Assembly (NCBI GenBank): GCA_034336665.1
Contig: CM067570.1
Location: forward strand, 20,846,502-20,910,501
DNA length: 64,000 bases
Reading direction: 5' to 3'
Source: Luscinia megarhynchos
Lineage: Eukaryota > Chordata > Aves > Passeriformes > Turdidae
The position numbers were made by a program, and so were the translations under genes. Within the stretch, counting starts at the first letter, position 1, and the number at the start of each line of letters is the position of its first letter. The notes beneath the pieces are model-generated. The model was not told where the DNA came from. It saw only the letters and a list, made by a program, of their open reading frames with translations, and did no database searches. This document shows, piece by piece, positions 59,467 to 64,000 of the stretch.

Positions 59467-61280
59467 CTGCTTTAAAATTGGCAGGGAAAAGGGGGGAGGG
59501 GAAGAAAAAAAAGAGAAAAAAAAATTAGAAGGGCTGGGGAAAACATGGGAGCTTAGCTGAACTCCTACTGCAATCTTGAAAGTTGGGACAGGGCTTAGCT
59601 CTGAGCCATGGGGTGCATGGACTGCTCTAGAGGGACACTATCTGCTGAAACTCATTTTATCTTCTTAATTTCCAAAAGCAAGTATTGTAAGGATTATATT
59701 TTGGTAACACTGTACTCACCCTTTCAGAGTCTTTCTTGCCTGTGGAGATCTTTAAACCAGCAAAAGAGAAGACAGAATGGAAAAACACCCCATGAAAACA
59801 AAGTTAGAATCTGGATCAGAAAATTCATTACATATGACTTAAAAGTCAGAACCACAGGAGATTAAGTTATCTGTAACCTCAGGTTCAGTGGGAAGAAAAG
59901 CACCCTGCTAACCAAGTCCTGCAATGTGCTGAGCCAGTATCATAAACCTGGGGGCAGAGGCTGGACCTGTGTGTCTCAGACTGCTGCTGCCAACACACTC
60001 ACAAGTGCACTGCAGGTATTTCCCTTGCCAAGACATTCCAGGCTCTCAGCTCCACACATGGAGAGCTCTACACATGATGCCTTTTCTAATGCTTAAAAGA
60101 GACTGTTGTGTTCAGCCATACCACTAAGCATGGCTAATCTGGGATACATTTGTGAGCACTCACACTTGTCTTGCTTCCACAGCAGCCAGGCATAGCACCC
60201 ATACCCATCTTCCAAACAAAGCTGCCCAGACAAATCAGGTTTATGTAGCTGGCAGGCCCAGCTGTTCCAGGGCATTACTCTGACACAGCTATCCTCACAG
60301 AACACCAAGACACATGTTTAACTGGACAGCAGATTGTGGCAACAATAAAATAATGCATTATCCTATCTGATTTCTATGACTTAAAGGATTTCCCAACTTG
60401 CCATGCTTGCTGATGCCCTCTTCACATTCAGGAATTTTTGTCAACTGAGCTACAAAACTGATCTGTTGTTGTGGAGAACAAGGAATGGATAGATCTGCAG
60501 AATGATGCAAGGCTACACTGACTTTTAGTTATGCTTACACAACTCCACAGTTCCACAGCTGCTAATACTTAGCAGATGACCTGCGTAAGTGCTAGACAAA
60601 AAAAAAGAGAATCCTACTTCATCACTTAAAAAACAATCTACCAAAATAAGAGTAATGATCTTTTTTTCTGACAAGATTTTCTTTTTCTCCTCTGAAGAGG
60701 ATTCAAAAAAATGCAGCATAACAAATTCAGCATACTTATAACTGAAGATCTGAATGGTGCCTTGTTTGTAGCATTTGGATCTGAAACACAGATGCAGTTA
60801 ACTCACAGCTTAACTCCTTCCATGATACTCTCTAAAATGCTGATCTATGTTCTTCTTAGCTTCCAGATTTGTAAAAGTTTTCAAGTGATTTTTCTTTTTT
60901 AAACAAAGAGATTCAAACTTGGATTCAGTGTACAGCTCTGTCTGCTATTTTCTGCTCTTAAAAAATACGAGATTAATTGTTATGCAACTAACCGGGAATA
61001 ACATCACTTTCTAAAAATTTCCTTTGCAGCTCTTGTTTTCATTTCACCAAATTCTTTTCCAGATCAAATTTTCTAGGTTTCTGAAAAAGTCAATGCACTA
61101 CATTTTTCTTTAGTACTAGAACTCCCTACGACCATAACAGATAAGGCAAAAAAATAATAATAAAAAAAAAGGAATATGATATCTCTCAGCAGGTAAGTGT
61201 GGACTCTGTTGCCAAGTGATCTGAAAACAGTCGAGTAGGGAAAGGAGTTTTATGTGTGAAGACAAAATCTTTTAGCTACC
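59467..61280. other. Intron/upstream sequence, nothing recognised
   Basis: Begins with the purine-rich (plus strand) tract at 59484-59525. Otherwise AT-rich and without supported features. Confidence 0.55.
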
Positions 61281-61400
61281 AAGGCACTAGTCTGCCAGCC
61301 AGGAGATTTATGATCCTCTCCCAGCACTATTACTGACCTGCTGCTATGAGACTTTGGGCAAAATTACCTCCTTATGCTATGCTTCTCTACATACTTCAGT
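61281..61400 (+). mobile_element. MIR/CORE-SINE fragment
   Basis: AGTCTGCCAGCCAGGAGATT, CTCTCCCAGCACTATTACTG, ACCTGCTGCTATGAGACTTT, GGGCAAAATTACC, and a closing CTTCAGTTTT follow the order of the amniote MIR consensus (a 'cagctctgccactgacctgctgtgtgaccttgggcaa'-type core). The insertion is ancient and diverged. Plus-strand orientation. Confidence 0.75.
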
Positions 61401-61514
61401 TTTTGAAGTCTTTATTCAGAATTCTCATGGCCATTTTCAGATATTTTAATATTACATTTATTCCCACTGGTTTTGGGGACAAAGGCAGCCATGCTTCCCT
61501 CATAATGAAAAAAC

Positions 61515-61730
61515 ATGGCATACAGCCAGCTGGAAGGAACTGCTGGATCTCATCTAGTTCAGAGCAGGGCTAACCTGGCTTCAAGCAGATTGCTCAAACC
61601 TTATCCAGTTTTTAGACCATCTCCAACAACAGATTCCACAATCCCTCTGGACAACCAGCTTCAGTGGTTAGCCCCACTCACCACCAAGGACCTTACTGGA
61701 AATTTCTGTAGGAAGCAGAACATTGTGCCA
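61515..61730 (-). mobile_element. CR1 LINE 3'-end fragment
   Basis: The plus strand shows the CR1 antisense order: AGCTGGAAGGAACTGCTGGA, TCTCATCTAGTTCAGAGCAG, GCAGATTGCTCAAACC, ACCATCTCCAACAACAGATT, CCACAATCCCTCTGGACAAC, TTCAGTGGTTAGCCCCACTC, ending with TAGGAAGCAGAACATTGTGC, the counterpart of the 'aacttcctgtgttccagtttgtgcc' block. Element on the minus strand, about 215 bp, moderately old. Confidence 0.82.
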
Positions 61731-64000
61731 AGGAATGCAATTTCTGTTTAGGGCTCACTTCTGGCCCTGTTAAGTCAGGGCCCAGAAAAATACAGAGAAA
61801 CCTGCTCCACATGGCAGGAGGATTTCAGCACTCAAAACATTACAGGGAGGGAAGAAGAGGGAATCACCCCCTTTCCTGAACTTATGGTAAGAGAAACATG
61901 CAAAAGTTATTTTGGGCTCACTGAAGCTGCTAAGAGCATTTATTTTAACATCTGTACTACTTCCTGTTAAAGAATATCCTGTAGTTTCTTCAGCAGGGGT
62001 TATGTGCTCCAGCTTAGCACAAGAGAGAGAGGGCTCGCATGAAAGCATGCACAGGCAGACAGGAGGGCCCTTCTCACGGGCTTTATCCCAAGAAAGAAAT
62101 GGTGGGAGCTACATACATACATGTGCTGAGGAGATTAAAGATGAGGGCTGCCACATGAACACATTAAAACTTAGAAACTTCTGCTTCTACAGCACTAGTA
62201 GTTCAAGGAATAACAAAACTATACATTTTAACTCCAAAGTACACTTATGTGTTATTGGATCCAAATGAAGAACACTAATGAAGTTGTGGCTAAGTGTTAC
62301 AAAACAGACTCTCAAACTACTCCTTGTGCTTCCCGCTTATCTCCTTCCAGGAATTTAGAAAAACTTTCTATTCTGAACTCCTTTGATCTCTCCGTTTAGA
62401 CGAAACTGCTCCCCTGCCACTTGCGCCTCCAGCCTTAGAGACACTCTTGACTGATCTTTGTGAACTGTGCTGGAGGGGGCCCAAGGACAGCTGCAACTGC
62501 AGACTTGTGTTCCTGCAAGGATGAAGAGCAACTCCATACCTTTCAGGGTCTGGATGTTCATGGTTATTGCCATAAAGAACCTTTTTACTATTCAGATTTC
62601 ACTCTCAGCTCAGCAGTAGTGACACAGCCCTCACAGAGGATCACAACAGAGTACTAACATAATAAACAGCTTGTTATTTCCCCTTCCCCCTCTTCAGATA
62701 CCCAGATAAATGCATACATGTACCTGGTGCTTCATGAGAACACTATGCTATCATATTGGTCACCACAAGCACACAGATTACTTTAAATGAAGCCTTCTAC
62801 TAAAGCACCATTATAGACAATATATAATTATAGATAATTCTTTATTAAACTTACTTTGTAATAATGCCTTTTCTGGGCTATTTACCAACTAACAGTTCAG
62901 CACTTATTATTCAATAACAGGTTTCTATGTACTTCTTGGAAGTAAGGAGCTAAACAAGCAAGTGTTAACTGTACACAGGACAGACAGCTAGCTTTGTGGT
63001 TACTTATAGTATCCACTTCTTCAGTATTACCAAAATCTGTTCTACCCTTCCAGAATTTAATTATCTCCCCATGTACTGGGCCTCTACACCCCTACTCAAA
63101 CACAGCTAGCACCACAGATTTTTGAACCAAGACAGTGAACAGTCCCTTTTCATAACAGATCCCACCGACCAAATGTTAGAGTGCACCACAGGAAGAAAAT
63201 GAGAAAGTGTTGGAGTCAATAAGAGAAAACAGTAGAAAGGACACAAAAGTATTTAATTAGATTTGAATTTTGGTAACAGTTCATTATTGTGAAGAAGCCA
63301 TAATTAAGATATGTTTACCTTGGCAAAAGCATAAACTTTAAAGAAACCCGCTCCTCTGCTGCATCATTATTTCATATGGTTTCTATACATAAGTCCATTA
63401 ACCAGATGAAGATTCAAGGTAGCTAAAAGCACAGAATATTTCTCAAAGCTACACAAAGACAATTTGCTAAATTGTACATGTACACCATCAACAATATATG
63501 TGCTCCAAAGGAAGCCTATGCCTTCCTGTCATGTCACACGTTGCCAGACAACACCAACATATGCTCTTCTCTCCCCACAAAGCAGATGGGTGTCTATACA
63601 AACAGGGAAGAAAACTAAATAGCTGTTAGAACTTTATGCAGTGTAGGTAATGGAGACAAATACTGCAGCATGCTCCCTTCTCAAAGGGATTAGCATTGCT
63701 CGTGCTTCTCAGTAGCCTTTTCAGGGTCTGGAGGTCATCAGATGTAAAGGTCATTCCTGTTATCACAGGTGGGAAATTGCTCCTTTCACAGCCAATACCT
63801 TTTCTTAGATGCACACTTTCAGTTCTGACTGTAGTACACAGGTAAAAGCAGTGAAACCCTGCTGGGGTAGTTAACTGGGTTTTCCATTAAAAAGAAAAAA
63901 GGTTTAGTGGTCTTGTAGCAATCCCTGAAGACAGTACCTTACTACCTGATGCCATTGAGAGAGTAAACTAATCCTGGAGAAGGTTAAAAGTGTAATTTCA
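61731..64000. other. Intron/upstream sequence to window end, nothing recognised
   Basis: About 2.3 kb of AT-rich sequence with no supported gene, RNA or repeat. Short open frames (118 aa at most, 61912-62268 +) have no recognisable similarity or splice context. Confidence 0.55.

Noticed and set aside
1..64000. Search for tRNA, rRNA, CRISPR, operon or phage-like features
   Set aside because: None found. The sequence is vertebrate intronic and intergenic DNA.

Overview
The window is vertebrate nuclear DNA, and most likely from a bird. The genes are split by introns, interspersed repeats are sparse, the recognisable ones are CR1 LINE 3' ends plus one old MIR/CORE-SINE, and the proline-rich exons have the very high GC typical of avian coding DNA. 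One LTR-like fragment beginning TGTCCTGGTTTAGG recalls ERV LTRs I associate with passerines, but that is weak evidence for the order. I see no bacterial, phage, CRISPR or plasmid-type features.

The one gene identified with confidence is WIPF1 (WAS/WASL-interacting protein family member 1, WIP), on the minus strand. Seven coding exons were reconstructed with consensus splice sites and compatible phases: ATG at 28010, stop at 16461-16459. The predicted protein is 502 residues, against 503 in human WIPF1 as I recall it. It holds an N-terminal profilin-type polyproline motif, a WH2 actin-binding domain with KLKK, a Gly-rich linker, a long proline-rich SH3-ligand region, and the C-terminal WASP/N-WASP EVH1-binding segment. 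The large GC-rich exon (22805-22040) needs four 1-nt frame corrections. They lie in GC runs and look like assembly or read errors rather than gene death. A roughly 3.4 kb 3' UTR is inferred down to the first minus-strand AATAAA, at about 13.09 kb.

Layout from left to right. 1-845: probably intron 1 of a minus-strand gene. 850-1480: a strong CpG-island promoter with a minus-strand splice donor at 846/845; WIPF1 synteny suggests GPR155, but no GPR155 coding exon is in view. 1.5-13.1 kb: intergenic DNA holding a CR1 remnant, a G-quadruplex-rich 34/36-bp minisatellite (about 8.03-8.55 kb) and one exon-like open segment on the plus strand (11141-11320). 13.1-28.05 kb: WIPF1 exons 2-8 (exon 1 is non-coding). 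28.05-64.0 kb: mostly the 5' intron/upstream region of WIPF1, with a possible proximal non-coding first exon (about 29.55-29.95 kb), a small candidate 5' UTR exon (59436-59466), two CR1 fragments, a MIR, and otherwise unremarkable intronic sequence.

I found no clearly novel biological system. The items most worth a second look are the four frame breaks in exon 5, the G-quadruplex minisatellite, the Tyr-to-Ser change in the WASP-binding segment of WIP, the unexplained exon-like segment at 11.1-11.3 kb, and the candidate 5' UTR exons.
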